A stretch of 53,025 nucleotides of DNA from Planctomycetaceae bacterium UBA2671 (GCA_002359185.1 DEML01000120.1:75656-128680), one strand, 5' to 3'; numbered from the stretch's first letter, positions 25,557 through 35,816 are shown. A program made the numbers and translations. Notes: generated by a model from the sequence alone, not told the origin.

Positions 25557-27719
25557 TCACGCCCCAATTCCTGCGATCCCTATCAGCAAACCAAGAATGA
25601 CAAAACAAGCGACGACAGAAACAAGGAAACCAAGCATATCTTTTGAACTGGGTTTCATAAATTCCCAGTCGGTACCGGGCAACAGACGGCGATCATCAAA
25701 GCGAGTGGGGTTCGCATAGGAATCGGCCAACTTGGCAGCATCTTTCTCGGGATCAGGATCGACTTCCGTCTTCATCTTGGCAAAGTAACGATCCAGTTTT
25801 TCGGCGTTGCCTCGTGGTGTTACAAAGCTGACCAGCATCAGAAACACGAACGGCAGGATCACGCGTGGAGGTAGTCGCAATGTTTCCAGCGTGGCTTTCG
25901 AAGCAGTTGATAAATCGATAACTCCCAACCACTGATAGATCAGGAAGTCGATCTTGAGCGGGCCCTCACCCTTAAATGCCCCCGTCTTCTTCTGAACGAC
26001 GATATGTGTCCCGTCTGCTGATGTTTCTTCACGAACAGTTGTCAGTGTGGAATTTTCTGCTCGAACATCACTCCAAAAGATCGACTCCCCACCCGTTGTC
26101 ATTGAAAGTTGAATGGTTTCACCCACTACAGCATCAGGTGGAGCAGATCCCAGCTTCTTCAGAGCTCCCTCCAGCTTTGCAGCATCATCGACGTATTGTT
26201 CTTCCGCCTGAGCCTTAGCTGTTTCCCAGGCTTCTCGTCGAGCCACATCGACTTCCGTTGCAGCTCTCTGGCGTGTCGTCGTGATCACTTCCGTACTGAC
26301 TGTGTAAGCCGGGTCGGTTCTCATCGACGGATTCAACACTGGCAACAGATAAGGCATCAAAAAGAAGACGATGCCCACAAAGCCAATCGTCAGCCACACG
26401 GCCATCGCATTCGAACGTCGCCAGAAAATGCCCAACCAGAATGGCGCGGCAAACAGCAGCGGAAGTTCGATCGCGAGTTTAAATTGCCCAAACACATCTC
26501 CCATGGCCAGCGAAACAACCGTAGCACCAACGATGATGGTCAGTCCCGATAACCGTGCAATTCGAACGCATACCTTTTCAGACGCATTCGAGTTAATGAA
26601 CGGCAAATACACATTTCGCACCACGAGTGCACTCGTCACAATCATGTATGCATCAGCGGAACTCATCATCGCGGCCAGCAAACAGGCAAGCATCAAACCG
26701 ACGAGACCCAGATTCAGCGGGCCAAGAATCTCTCTTGCTGCCACTCCCCAAACCTTGTCGGGATCGGCAGCGATTTCTACGTTGCCCGCCAAAAGAGCTA
26801 ACGCAATCAAAGCGGTAATCGCCCAACCAGCCGTGCAAAGACGTTTCAAAAAGTTGCCAACAACCAGACCAATTCGAGCTTCATCTTCACTTTTAGCTGA
26901 CCCCCCACCCGTTGCAATGAAGTGTGGCTGAACAACTATGCCCACAAGAGCCAGTAGTGTCAGTGATAGAATATACTGTGGCGGAAATTCTCCAGCACTT
27001 GGTCCCGTGAACAGTCCGAAATTTTCGGCTGAAACCCGTTGATGCAAAATCGTGAAGCCATCGAGCAACCCCTGCGTACTCGGGTCACCAAACTTTTCGA
27101 CCAGTTCCCAAAGTCCGTAGGGAATCAGCAGGACTGAAAGCAAGATAATAAAAATGCCCTGAATTAAGTCCGTCCAATAAGCGGCAGTCAAACCGCCGAG
27201 GACTCCGTACGCAATAACGATCATAGAAATCAGTGGCACAAGCACATATTTCAATTCCATGCCGAACATCATTTCCGTACCCATCAGCGGCACAGCAAAC
27301 TTAGCAATCGCCGAGAGCATCGTCGACAGATAGAACATATAAAACAGAATCGCGAACGCTGTATACGCAGCACCTAAACTCTGCGATTGATAGCGTTCGA
27401 CAAACCAGTCGCCGAGCGTCAGGTGCCGCATTCTTCGATACCATACCGCCGTGAACCAATACACGGGCGTGACAAACAGCCACATCATCGCCGACCAGAC
27501 GCCGGAGAGTCCACTCGTCCAAACGGTTCGTCCTACCTGGACGGGTTCATGAGCTCCCGTTCCAGCTCCGAAAGCTGCGAAAGTCTGCAACAACTTTCCA
27601 AACCCACGACCACCCATAAAGTAGTCTTCCTGCCCTTTGACTCGCTTCATCGCCCATACGCCAATGGCAATCATGGTGAAGAAGTAAACGAATAAAACTA
27701 CAAAGTCGGTCGTGGTCAT
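25557..27719 (-). CDS. Large sodium/solute symporter with soluble insert
   Basis: 720 residues, SSS-family transporter. The N-terminus has the family pattern KRVKGQEDYFMGGRGFGKLLQTFAAFGAGTG, later GVLGGLTAAYWTDLIQG, and CLLAAMMSSADAYMIVTSALVVRNVY with the conserved sodium-site serines. Unusually, about 135 residues near 465-600 are hydrophilic and Glu/Ala/Lys-rich (EAWETAKAQAEEQYVDDAAKLEGAL) between membrane segments, followed by a beta-like stretch. The C-terminus returns to the membrane twice. Similar large SSS proteins are common in planctomycetes; their substrates are unknown. The transporter stands alone, convergent with the PQQ-like gene. Confidence 0.88.
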   Translation of the reverse strand: MTTTDFVVLFVYFFTMIAIGVWAMKRVKGQEDYFMGGRGFGKLLQTFAAFGAGTGAHEPVQVGRTVWTSGLSGVWSAMMWLFVTPVYWFTAVWYRRMRHLTLGDWFVERYQSQSLGAAYTAFAILFYMFYLSTMLSAIAKFAVPLMGTEMMFGMELKYVLVPLISMIVIAYGVLGGLTAAYWTDLIQGIFIILLSVLLIPYGLWELVEKFGDPSTQGLLDGFTILHQRVSAENFGLFTGPSAGEFPPQYILSLTLLALVGIVVQPHFIATGGGSAKSEDEARIGLVVGNFLKRLCTAGWAITALIALALLAGNVEIAADPDKVWGVAAREILGPLNLGLVGLMLACLLAAMMSSADAYMIVTSALVVRNVYLPFINSNASEKVCVRIARLSGLTIIVGATVVSLAMGDVFGQFKLAIELPLLFAAPFWLGIFWRRSNAMAVWLTIGFVGIVFFLMPYLLPVLNPSMRTDPAYTVSTEVITTTRQRAATEVDVARREAWETAKAQAEEQYVDDAAKLEGALKKLGSAPPDAVVGETIQLSMTTGGESIFWSDVRAENSTLTTVREETSADGTHIVVQKKTGAFKGEGPLKIDFLIYQWLGVIDLSTASKATLETLRLPPRVILPFVFLMLVSFVTPRGNAEKLDRYFAKMKTEVDPDPEKDAAKLADSYANPTRFDDRRLLPGTDWEFMKPSSKDMLGFLVSVVACFVILGLLIGIAGIGA

Positions 27720-28090
27720 GCTGTGTAACTAACTAAGAAGAGACGAGACTGGACGTTAAGACATTACCAATTAAAAGTCAGAAATGTCAAAGAGGAATCG
27801 TTTCAATAGCTGTTTGATCAATTGAGTATTGGCTAAGAACAGGATTATTTTAAGAGCAACGTGCGCAGGCACTGTATTCCGTATGGAGTTTGTACTCGTG
27901 TCAGAGGAATGCCCGATCGAACTAAAATACCCGTGTATCAATAGTAAACGCTAATTGGTATTCCCCAGCTCACCAACCGGCTATTGTTCAAGCAGCGCAC
28001 ATATCCTCTTGCAGGCCGCACAGTGGGCCAGAATGTTATGTCATACTGTAGAGTTCCGTGTCATGAAATATGGATGGTCATCGATCCCGA
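27720..28090. other. Intergenic stretch upstream of the large symporter
   Basis: About 370 bases after the RND pump gene and before the leftward symporter gene. A 17-codon minus-strand piece with HCAACKRIC near 27990-28040 looks like the end of a zinc-knuckle protein but is too short to call. Nothing else was recognised; no T-tailed terminator for the RND gene was seen. Confidence 0.4.
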
Positions 28091-31000
28091 TTAGCTTGTT
28101 TCCAATTTCGAACGACGATGAATCAATGAATACACACACGGCACAAGGACTAACGTCAGCACTGTAGAGACAATCATGCCTCCGAGGAGTGCTCGGGCAA
28201 GGGGAATCATCGCTTCGTTTCCAGGAGCCAGTTGGAACGAGAGTGGCAGCATGGAAGCGACGAGAGTTAACGAAGTCATCAGAATAGGACGCAGGCGGAT
28301 TTGAGCCGCCGAAAGGGCAGCATCCCGTGGACTGAGCCCCTCACTGCGGCGTCTGTTTGCGAATTCAACGAGCAGAATCGAGTTATTCACAACGACGCCG
28401 ATCATCATCAACGTTCCCATCAGCGATTGAATGTTGATGTAAGTGTTTGTCAGGTACAAAATGACCAGCACACCTCCCAGTCCGAGCGGCACAGCCAGCA
28501 TGATGATCAGAGGATCGACAAACGAGCGGAACTGAGCCATCAGAACCAGATAGACCAGGACGCCTGCAACGATCAGCCCGATGCCGAGCAGTTTCATTCC
28601 CGATTGCATCGTTTCCACAGGACCACGAATCGTAGTGGAGACGCCATTCTCAAATGTCATACCCGACAGCGCCTGCTCGACTTCTTTCGCGACAGAACCG
28701 ATATCGCGTCCAGAAACATTCACGTGCACATCGTTGACGCGGGAAATATTGTAATGAGCAATTTCCCCCGGGATGTTGACTCGTTTGACGGTGGCGATAT
28801 TCGAGAGCGGAATCGTAATCGGGCCAGTTGGAGTCTCCAGCGAGAGCGGGATATTACGAATTTCATCAAGTGATTGAAATTCGTTATCCTCGTACTGCAC
28901 ACCCATAAAGAAGTCGACGCCCGATTTGGGATCAATCCAGATGGTCGGTGAGTATCCGACACTGGAACCGAGAGCCGTCAGGACGGTTTGAGCGACCTGT
29001 TCCTGATCGACGCCGAGATATTTGGCTCGCGTTCGATCGACCTGCACATCGAATTGAGGATAGTCGAGCGATTGTGCAATCTGGACATCACGCGTGCCGG
29101 GAATCTTCTGCACCACATTCACAATTCGCTCAGCCGCATCGCGACATTGAGTTAATGTTCCTGCCGAAACCTGCACACTGATCGGCGTTGGCACCCCTTC
29201 ATTGAGAGCCATATTCACGATCCCTCCCGAAACAAACAGAAACTCTTCCAGCGGATACTCCTCAGCCAGTTTCTCGCGAAGTTGATTCACGTAAGTTTGC
29301 GTGCTGGTCTGACGACCGGACTGCTTGAGGTTCACAATCATGTAAGCGGTATCGGGGCCGGAATTCGAGCTGAGAACTGTCGAGAATCCAGCACCTTTCC
29401 CGACGGGAAGGCCGATGTTGGAGATGATCGTATCAATCTCATTCTGGGGAATGATTTCCTGAATCGTCCCTTCAATCTGTTCGACAAGTTCTTCGGTTTT
29501 CAGCAGGTCTGTTCCTGGCAGAGTTTTCAGTCGAATTTCAAAAGTTCCAGCATCGACATCCGGAAAGAGTTCAGATCCAATCTCCGGCAGAAGCAGAAAT
29601 GAAGAACCGACGACAAGCACAATGACCAGAGCGCTTAACGCGGGAACTTTCAAAGCAATATTCAGAGAACGTCCGTAAAGTCCGACCGGTTTTGTTACTT
29701 TTGAATCCTCTAATGAATCCTCAGTCGCTTTCGAGTTCAGCACTTTTTCCCGGACAAAAGTCGCACAAAAAGCCGGGACGACTGTCAGTGCGAGAAAGTA
29801 AGAGGCACCAATCGTGAACGTTGCAGCCAGTGAGAGCGGTTCGAATAGATACTTGATCATACCCGAAAGGAATACAGCGGGAAGAAAGACCGCCAGAGTG
29901 GTGACGGTTCCTGCAAGAATCGCACCGGAAACTTCTTCGGTCCCTTCCCGGGCAGCCACCATCGGAGTTTTTCCCATTCGCTGATGACGAATCACATTTT
30001 CAACAACCACAATACCTGCATCGACCACCGTTCCAATTGCAAGTGCGATTCCCCCAAGTGTCATGACGTTAATCGTCTGACCGGTAAAGGCGAATCCAAG
30101 TCCTCCGATGAGAATCGCCAGAACAATAATCGAAACAATAACGATCGTAGGCAGCAAACGTCGCAGGAACAAAAACACGACAACAGCAACCAGTAAGGCT
30201 CCCAGGCCAATCTGACTGTAGAGATTCGACATCGCATTGCGGATATAATGCGACTGATCCGAAACGAGTGTCACTTCGGTCGCTTCAGGAATGTCGCCCC
30301 GTTCTTTCATTTTGGGAATCTCTGAAGCAATCCCGTCGTAAATTCGATCCACAACCGCAATAGTGTTTTCCCCAGGTTCTCGGAGCAGGGGACAATATAC
30401 CGAACGTTTTCCATTGACGCGAACGATATTGTATTGCAGAGCGGCATCGTCAACGACACGTCCAACATCCCGGATAAAAACGGGACGTTCATCTCGAACC
30501 GCAATCGGAATCGCTTCAATCTCTTCGACGGTTGGCAAAGTGTTGCGAGGATGAACCTGATAATCGGTCCCTCCAATCCGAGCAGAGCCTGCGGCAAGTA
30601 CAAGATTCGATTTCTGCATCGCTTCAACAACATCGCGCGCACTGACGTTTTGAGCCTGAAGCTTGGCAGGATCGACATAGACCATCATCTGCCGAAACTT
30701 GCCGCCAAATGGATGTGGAATCTGCACACCTTTGAGGCCACCCATTTTGTTTCGCACCGCATAATAGCCGATGCTGTACAATTCTGATTCGCTCAAGCCT
30801 TCGCCGGAAATCGCTGCTAATACAACCGGAAGATTCGCAGGCTCACTGCGTAATGTAAACGGCCATTCAATTCCCGGAGGCAAGTGAAACATATCACTGG
30901 CTTCGAGATTGACGATATCGTTCATCGCAGAACTCGCGTCTGCTCCCGGCTGGAAAAACACTTTGATGACAGCTGCTCCAGGAATTGTTCGCGATTCCTG

Positions 31001-31237
31001 ATGCTCAATCTTTCCCGCCAGAGTCAAAGCTCGTTCGACACGCGAACTGACAGACTTCTCCATATCGAGCGTTGGCAAACCAGGATACGAAAAAAAACTG
31101 ACGACAACCGGCTGCTTAAAGTCGGGAAGAATATCGATCGTAATTCCCGGAATGACTGCTGCTCCAAGTAGACAGAGCGCGATCGAGCCAGCCAGTACTG
31201 CAAAACGATTCTTCAGAGAAAAATTGATCAGACCCAT
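28091..31237 (-). CDS. RND-family efflux pump, inner-membrane subunit
   Basis: 1048 residues from ATG 31237 (MGLINFSLKNRFAVLAG is the normal RND start; a TTG 13 codons earlier is less likely). It has twelve predicted membrane segments and two large periplasmic loops. The proton-relay region in TM4 reads GTVVDAGIVVVENV, with one Asp followed by Ala, as in heavy-metal (CzcA/CusA-like) pumps, where multidrug pumps have Asp-Asp. The periplasmic part does not clearly show the CusA methionine triad. It would export a toxic compound or cation through the adaptor and outer-membrane factor. It follows the adaptor gene by 64 bases on one transcript. Confidence 0.93.
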   Translation of the reverse strand: MGLINFSLKNRFAVLAGSIALCLLGAAVIPGITIDILPDFKQPVVVSFFSYPGLPTLDMEKSVSSRVERALTLAGKIEHQESRTIPGAAVIKVFFQPGADASSAMNDIVNLEASDMFHLPPGIEWPFTLRSEPANLPVVLAAISGEGLSESELYSIGYYAVRNKMGGLKGVQIPHPFGGKFRQMMVYVDPAKLQAQNVSARDVVEAMQKSNLVLAAGSARIGGTDYQVHPRNTLPTVEEIEAIPIAVRDERPVFIRDVGRVVDDAALQYNIVRVNGKRSVYCPLLREPGENTIAVVDRIYDGIASEIPKMKERGDIPEATEVTLVSDQSHYIRNAMSNLYSQIGLGALLVAVVVFLFLRRLLPTIVIVSIIVLAILIGGLGFAFTGQTINVMTLGGIALAIGTVVDAGIVVVENVIRHQRMGKTPMVAAREGTEEVSGAILAGTVTTLAVFLPAVFLSGMIKYLFEPLSLAATFTIGASYFLALTVVPAFCATFVREKVLNSKATEDSLEDSKVTKPVGLYGRSLNIALKVPALSALVIVLVVGSSFLLLPEIGSELFPDVDAGTFEIRLKTLPGTDLLKTEELVEQIEGTIQEIIPQNEIDTIISNIGLPVGKGAGFSTVLSSNSGPDTAYMIVNLKQSGRQTSTQTYVNQLREKLAEEYPLEEFLFVSGGIVNMALNEGVPTPISVQVSAGTLTQCRDAAERIVNVVQKIPGTRDVQIAQSLDYPQFDVQVDRTRAKYLGVDQEQVAQTVLTALGSSVGYSPTIWIDPKSGVDFFMGVQYEDNEFQSLDEIRNIPLSLETPTGPITIPLSNIATVKRVNIPGEIAHYNISRVNDVHVNVSGRDIGSVAKEVEQALSGMTFENGVSTTIRGPVETMQSGMKLLGIGLIVAGVLVYLVLMAQFRSFVDPLIIMLAVPLGLGGVLVILYLTNTYINIQSLMGTLMMIGVVVNNSILLVEFANRRRSEGLSPRDAALSAAQIRLRPILMTSLTLVASMLPLSFQLAPGNEAMIPLARALLGGMIVSTVLTLVLVPCVYSLIHRRSKLETS

Positions 31238-31301
31238 AACAGTGATTTCTAATTGAGCGAAGGACAATGAGAGCAAGTGATTGTGTTTGTGGATCTCTCC
31301 A

Positions 31302-32636
31302 TCAATTTGCTATCAACTCCACTTTTTGCCCGGTTTTGAATCGCTTGAGATGAGCATCGATCACGACCTGACCAGCATCCAGACCTGACTGAACTTCAAT
31401 AAAGTTGCCATTATCGATTCCCGTCGTAATGTCGGTGACAGTGACCTGTTGATTTTCATCAACGACATACACGTAAGCCTGACCGGCTTCATCAAAACGA
31501 ATTGCCCGGGCAGGCAGCATATTGGCGGCTACTTTCGTGTTGAGGGAAATCGAAGCCTGACCAAACATCCCCGGAAGATATTTTCCCTCTTTATTCTCTA
31601 ACTCCGCTTCAACCAGCATGGTGCGTGTGCTGGGATCAAGATTGCCAGAGACTCGTGTGATTGACAATTCAATCGATTTTTCACCCGAGAAGCTTGGTAA
31701 TGTCAACGTGACTGTGTCGCCTCGGCTGGCATAAGCGGCGTCGGCTTCGGGGACTGGAATCTGAACTCTCAATTTATCAACCTGACTGACAACAAACAAA
31801 GGTGCCCCCTGACCCACTTCATTCCCTTCGCGAACAAGATCGCCCGGATCCACAGTCCGCTGGGTAACCACACCCGCAAAAGGAGCTTTCAAATTGGAAT
31901 AGGCTAGCAGGACCTCTAACTCTTCGAGTTGCTTTCTTGAAATTTCCGTTTCAGCTTGAGCAGCTTTGAGGTCGGCTTGAGCGGATGTTGTTTTTGCCTG
32001 GGCGACATTGACCTCTGCTTCTGCTGAAGTGATGGCTGATTGCATGGCCTGTATATTGGCTCGTTCCGAGTCTCGCTTTTTACGAACTTCATCGAGCATG
32101 CGGCTTTCGAGGGATTGCCTGTCGACAAGATCCTGTGTTCGACTGAACTCAGCTTCGATCGCTGCCAGAGCCGCGTCTGCCCGAGACATTTCCGACTTTG
32201 CCTGTTCCAGCTTCGCTTGAGCCGACTGGACATTCGCCTGAGCCAGTTGAACACCGGCGGAAGCCCGGGCTTCTTCGGATTCGTTGCGTGAAATGCGAGC
32301 CTGGTGAATCAGTCGCTGTTTCTCCATCTCTGGTACATCAATGATGGCCAGCGTCTCTCCTGCCTGAACGACATCTCCGATATCAACTTTCAATTCTTTG
32401 ACATAGCCGCTGATTTTCGCACGAATTTCTGCACGATAGTAAGCATGCACTGTCGCAGGTTGAAAGGTAGTCCGGGGAACATCTTCCTGCATGACCGCAA
32501 CCGTTTTTACGGAAACGGGCTTGGCGGGCTCTTCGTCCAGACTGATGGCTGGGCTGGTCGTACATCCATATCCTGCAATCAAACTGACTTGCAGTATTAG
32601 AATGAAGTGAAACAATCGACGATGAAGATCAAACAT
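31302..32636 (-). CDS. RND efflux periplasmic adaptor (HlyD/MFP family)
   Basis: 444 residues. The N-terminal hydrophobic segment is followed by Cys25 in AGYGC, a poor lipobox, so lipid anchoring is possible but unsure. Family domains are a lipoyl-type half motif (AEIRAKISGYVKELKVDIGD and later YSNLKAPFAGVVTQRTVDPGD), a long Ala/Gln-rich coiled-coil hairpin at about 115-230 and a C-terminal beta-barrel with MFGQASISL. It bridges the pump to the outer-membrane channel. It is the first gene of the adaptor-pump operon and is divergent from the outer-membrane factor gene. Confidence 0.93.
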   Translation of the reverse strand: MFDLHRRLFHFILILQVSLIAGYGCTTSPAISLDEEPAKPVSVKTVAVMQEDVPRTTFQPATVHAYYRAEIRAKISGYVKELKVDIGDVVQAGETLAIIDVPEMEKQRLIHQARISRNESEEARASAGVQLAQANVQSAQAKLEQAKSEMSRADAALAAIEAEFSRTQDLVDRQSLESRMLDEVRKKRDSERANIQAMQSAITSAEAEVNVAQAKTTSAQADLKAAQAETEISRKQLEELEVLLAYSNLKAPFAGVVTQRTVDPGDLVREGNEVGQGAPLFVVSQVDKLRVQIPVPEADAAYASRGDTVTLTLPSFSGEKSIELSITRVSGNLDPSTRTMLVEAELENKEGKYLPGMFGQASISLNTKVAANMLPARAIRFDEAGQAYVYVVDENQQVTVTDITTGIDNGNFIEVQSGLDAGQVVIDAHLKRFKTGQKVELIAN

Positions 32637-32945
32637 TCTGGGGGCGCTTTCCGATCAGGCAAAATAGAGAAGCATGAAATATAACTTGAACAGGTTCTTA
32701 AATACAAAAGTAAGGCCTGTCTCAACGGGGATTTTAAGAACCCCAAGTGACACAATCGATAAACTTTACCTGAATAGAACGATCCTTCTGATCGCTTCGA
32801 ACCACGTGATCAGAGCTTCAAAACGGTCTAATCATTACTTTCGACATATCTGTTTCAGCCGACATGCCGATGACAATCAGGAGAATGCTCTAAATCTAAC
32901 CAGAGCACAAAGATGATATCGTAATGTTACCAAGGATGGTCGTAC
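32637..32945. other. Divergent promoter region of the efflux system
   Basis: This 309-base region separates the leftward adaptor-pump genes from the rightward outer-membrane factor gene and so should hold promoters for both. A short GGGG/CCCC hairpin near 32728-32745 and an interrupted CTGATC/GATCAG palindrome near 32788-32813 are visible. Either could be an operator. No regulator gene is adjacent. Confidence 0.4.
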
Positions 32946-34862
32946 ATGCGCAGTCGCTCCTACTCCTATTGGCTGATTCATGGAATCCTCTTCGGACTGT
33001 CCGGTTGTGCAGGCTCCCAACAGTGGATGTCCAATCAGATTGAGAATCGACCTGCTGCTCCACAAACGGCTCAGACTTCGTATTTCGCCAATCAGGCAGA
33101 GGCTCCCGGAAACTCACGATACCTGACAGGTGGCAAAGTTTCTCTACCTCAACTTGCCCAGACTCCTGTCGAACCCAAAGTTCCTGCCGATCCTCTTCGA
33201 CCTGCAAAATCCATTAAGTCGAAATGGGGCCAGTCGAGCAATAATCTTGACCATCCTCAATCGAATATCACGCAGATTCAACCCGTCGGGCATCGGGATG
33301 CAGCAGAAGTCGAATCGGGAACCTCTGAAGATGCGACACTCACAATTAATGGACAAATCTACCGCTTAGAGCGTATTGAGAAATCTCAGCTGCCTGAGGA
33401 CGAAAAATCTGAATCCGAATTTCGACAACAGATTCAACTCGTTGGTAAAAATGCCCAGGTCAAGGCTGCAGCTCAGACGATTCCCACTCCCGCTCCACTA
33501 CCTCTTGATGTGACAGAAGGGAATCAGCTGGAGTTGACTGGCTATTCGAAAACATCATCTGCAAATTACATGCAAATGAATCTGCCCACGGCTCTGTCGA
33601 TGGTGGGCGGACAGCATCCGGCAGTCGGTTTTGCCCAGTGGCGGGTTCAGGAAGCTTACGCTCAACTGGATCGTGCGAATGTACTCTGGCTGCCTTCGAT
33701 TCAGCCTGGCTTCAGCTTTCATAACCATGATGGCAACTATCAGGCGAGCAACGGTGCGATTGTCGACGTGAATCGCAACTCGTTTCAGTTTGGCTTAGGT
33801 TCAGGAGCCACTGGAGCAGGGACAACTCCCCGCCCGGGGATCGTTGCTCAGTTTCATCTGGCAGATGCACTCTTTCAACCGGAAATTGCCGAAAAAACTG
33901 CCTGGGCTCGAGGCCACGCCGCAAATGGCGTAGTCAACGAACAGTTACTTCGAGTCTCACTCGCCTATATGAATCTGCTGGAAGCCGAGCAGGATTTGAG
34001 AATTGTTCTGGAGTCACGAGAAAGAACACTCGGTCTTTCCAAACTGACAGAAGATTTTGCTGCAACAGGGCAGGGGTTACAGGCGGATGCGGATCGTCTG
34101 CGGACGGAATTGCAGTTGATTGAGAATCGTGTCGCGATGGCACACGAAAATGTCGATGTCGCCTCGGCTCGTTTAGCTGAAGCGTTAAGCCTCGATGCCT
34201 GCCAGCAGATTGTGCCGATGGATGTCACCGTCCTTCCAATCGATCTCGTCTCTCTGGAGACGGAGAAATGCTGCCTGATCAGCACTGGACTCTCGAATCG
34301 ACCTGAACTCAAGGAAGCTCAGGCTCTTGTCGCTGCAGCCAACGAGCAATACAAACGACAGAAATATGCTCCCTTTGTCCCGAGTGTCTTATTGGGATTC
34401 AGCACCTCCGGTTTCGGTGGGGGATTGGGGAACAGCATCAACAACAATGACAATCGATTAGATTTCGATGCACTGCTTTCGTGGGAAGTACGGAATTTGG
34501 GATTTGGAGAAGGAGCCGCTCGCAGAGAGCAGGAGTCCCGTTATCAGCAAGCAAAATTCAGTAAAGTCCGCATCCTCGATCAGGTTGCCCGCGAAGTCTC
34601 CGAAGCCCATTCTCAAGTTCTGCATCGAGCAGGGCGAATTCGCATTACACAGAAGGCGATTGAGTCCGCCCAGAATTCTTACGAGCGTAATTTGAGCCGT
34701 ATCCGAGATGGTCAGGGCTTGCCTCTGGAAGTTCTACAATCTGTCCGCGCCCTCGAAGATGCCCGACGAGCTTATCTGGAAGCAGTGATTGAGTATAACG
34801 AAGCCCAATTTCAACTCCAGTGGGCACTCGGCTGGCCGATCCACGCACATGACGTTACATAG
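32946..34862 (+). CDS. TolC/OprM-like outer-membrane efflux lipoprotein
   Basis: 638 residues with a good lipobox (LSGC, Cys21). A proline- and glutamine-rich, low-complexity stretch of about 180 residues comes before the channel part. From about residue 210 the outer-membrane-factor repeats appear: LSMVGGQHPAVGFAQWRVQEA, LRVSLAYMNLLEAEQDLRIV, LSTGLSNRPELKEAQALVAAANEQ and SQVLHRAGRIRITQKAIESAQNSYERNL, which form the alpha-barrel tunnel. It completes the tripartite pump with the divergently encoded adaptor and pump. The long N-terminal extension is longer than in typical TolC proteins. Confidence 0.92.
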   Translation: MRSRSYSYWLIHGILFGLSGCAGSQQWMSNQIENRPAAPQTAQTSYFANQAEAPGNSRYLTGGKVSLPQLAQTPVEPKVPADPLRPAKSIKSKWGQSSNNLDHPQSNITQIQPVGHRDAAEVESGTSEDATLTINGQIYRLERIEKSQLPEDEKSESEFRQQIQLVGKNAQVKAAAQTIPTPAPLPLDVTEGNQLELTGYSKTSSANYMQMNLPTALSMVGGQHPAVGFAQWRVQEAYAQLDRANVLWLPSIQPGFSFHNHDGNYQASNGAIVDVNRNSFQFGLGSGATGAGTTPRPGIVAQFHLADALFQPEIAEKTAWARGHAANGVVNEQLLRVSLAYMNLLEAEQDLRIVLESRERTLGLSKLTEDFAATGQGLQADADRLRTELQLIENRVAMAHENVDVASARLAEALSLDACQQIVPMDVTVLPIDLVSLETEKCCLISTGLSNRPELKEAQALVAAANEQYKRQKYAPFVPSVLLGFSTSGFGGGLGNSINNNDNRLDFDALLSWEVRNLGFGEGAARREQESRYQQAKFSKVRILDQVAREVSEAHSQVLHRAGRIRITQKAIESAQNSYERNLSRIRDGQGLPLEVLQSVRALEDARRAYLEAVIEYNEAQFQLQWALGWPIHAHDVT

Positions 34863-35369
34863 GACGACTCAGCTGATTCATGGATAGTGAGTACTGAATG
34901 TTTGAAAACGAATTTTATTGAAATAGAACCTCGCATGGACCCAGAGCGGCGTAGTTGCAACCAATCATCAACAACGGAAGAAATTAACCGCCAAGATGCC
35001 AAGGGAAACAAGAAGAGCGTTCAAAAAATAATTTTATTGAACCACGAAGGCACAAAGAGATTGATGACTCTTGTAAATCAATAAAAAAACATGCTGATGG
35101 ATTAGTGGTGATGCGGTTACAGAACTCTTCGTGCCTTTGTGTCTTCGTGGTAAAACAATCTGATCAACAAGATCCTGTTTAGTGATACTCCTCCGCCTGA
35201 GTGAGAATCAGAAGGTCGCCAGGACAATTAAAAAGACTCCAATAAGCACAGTGCACAGGTTAGCCAGTATTGCTACGAATTAATCAAGTTTTAACTTGCA
35301 ATTTTGAACTCTCTCTGTCAGAATCTTTGCTGCCTTGGTCGGGTGCAGACAATAACTCACGAAGATAAT
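34863..35369. other. Repeat-bearing intergenic stretch
   Basis: About 500 bases without a convincing gene. It holds AACCGCCAAGATGCCAAG (34987-35004) and the imperfect inverted repeat at 35041-35151, both of a low-complexity type often scattered in planctomycete genomes. The promoter of the following His/Cys-rich gene should lie in the last 150 bases. Confidence 0.5.
35041..35151. repeat. Imperfect ACCACGAAG inverted repeat
   Basis: ACCACGAAGGCACAAAGAG (35041-35059) is the inverse of CTCTTCGTG...CTTCGTGGT (35125-35151) apart from a six- to eight-base deletion and one mismatch. The right arm is itself built of the repeated word CTTCGTG. These words resemble a widely dispersed intergenic repeat; no function can be assigned. 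Confidence 0.65.
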
Positions 35370-35816
35370 ATGCACCGTGCTGTTCGACCATTCCTGATCT
35401 CTCTACTCCTGCTGGGATTGACGTCCCTGTGGGTCGGTGGAAATGCCTGGCATAGTTTGACGTGCAGTCACACCGAATGTTGTCATGATCATCATCACGA
35501 CCAACTTCTGCATTTGGGGGATGATGTCCCCGAGAAGGACATCCCCGAGAAAGAGATTACCGAGCAGCACGTCGCAGATGATGAATCTCATCCTCCTCAG
35601 GATTCCCCACTTGCTCCCGAACATGATGACGAGAATTGCCCAATCTGTCAGTGGCATTCACTTTGTTTGTCAACGGTCTCACTTCCGGTTGCTCTAGTCT
35701 CCAATGAATGTCTGACGTTTGCACTGGATTGCTATTCTTCGGTCCTGCTGATTGACCGACTGGCCAATGCTTTACAGCCTCGTGCGCCACCAATGATTTC
35801 TTTACTCATTACGTGA
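35370..35816 (+). CDS. Small secreted His/Cys-rich protein (DUF2946-like)
   Basis: 148 residues from ATG 35370, chosen because it begins a signal/anchor segment (LISLLLLGLTSLWVGG); the frame extends 22 codons upstream without a better site. The exported part is rich in metal ligands: HSLTCSHTECCHDHHHDQ, a Glu/Asp-rich linker, DENCPICQWHSLC, and the end LQPRAPP. The CPxC plus terminal (R/G)PP pattern resembles DUF2946-type proteins, which occur in copper-related loci. A second protein of the same build lies at 39257-39712. Binding of a soft or transition metal outside the membrane is the likely role; this is inference from composition. Confidence 0.75.
   Translation: MHRAVRPFLISLLLLGLTSLWVGGNAWHSLTCSHTECCHDHHHDQLLHLGDDVPEKDIPEKEITEQHVADDESHPPQDSPLAPEHDDENCPICQWHSLCLSTVSLPVALVSNECLTFALDCYSSVLLIDRLANALQPRAPPMISLLIT

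Noticed and set aside
27985..28045. Minus-strand piece containing HCAACKRIC before a stop
   Set aside because: Only 17 codons after an in-frame stop; could be a relic of a zinc-binding protein but cannot be supported.
28091..34862. Calling the RND system a CusCBA/CzcCBA copper or zinc pump
   Set aside because: The single Asp in TM4 hints at the heavy-metal class, but the methionine relay of CusA and metal motifs in the adaptor were not evident, so the substrate is left open.
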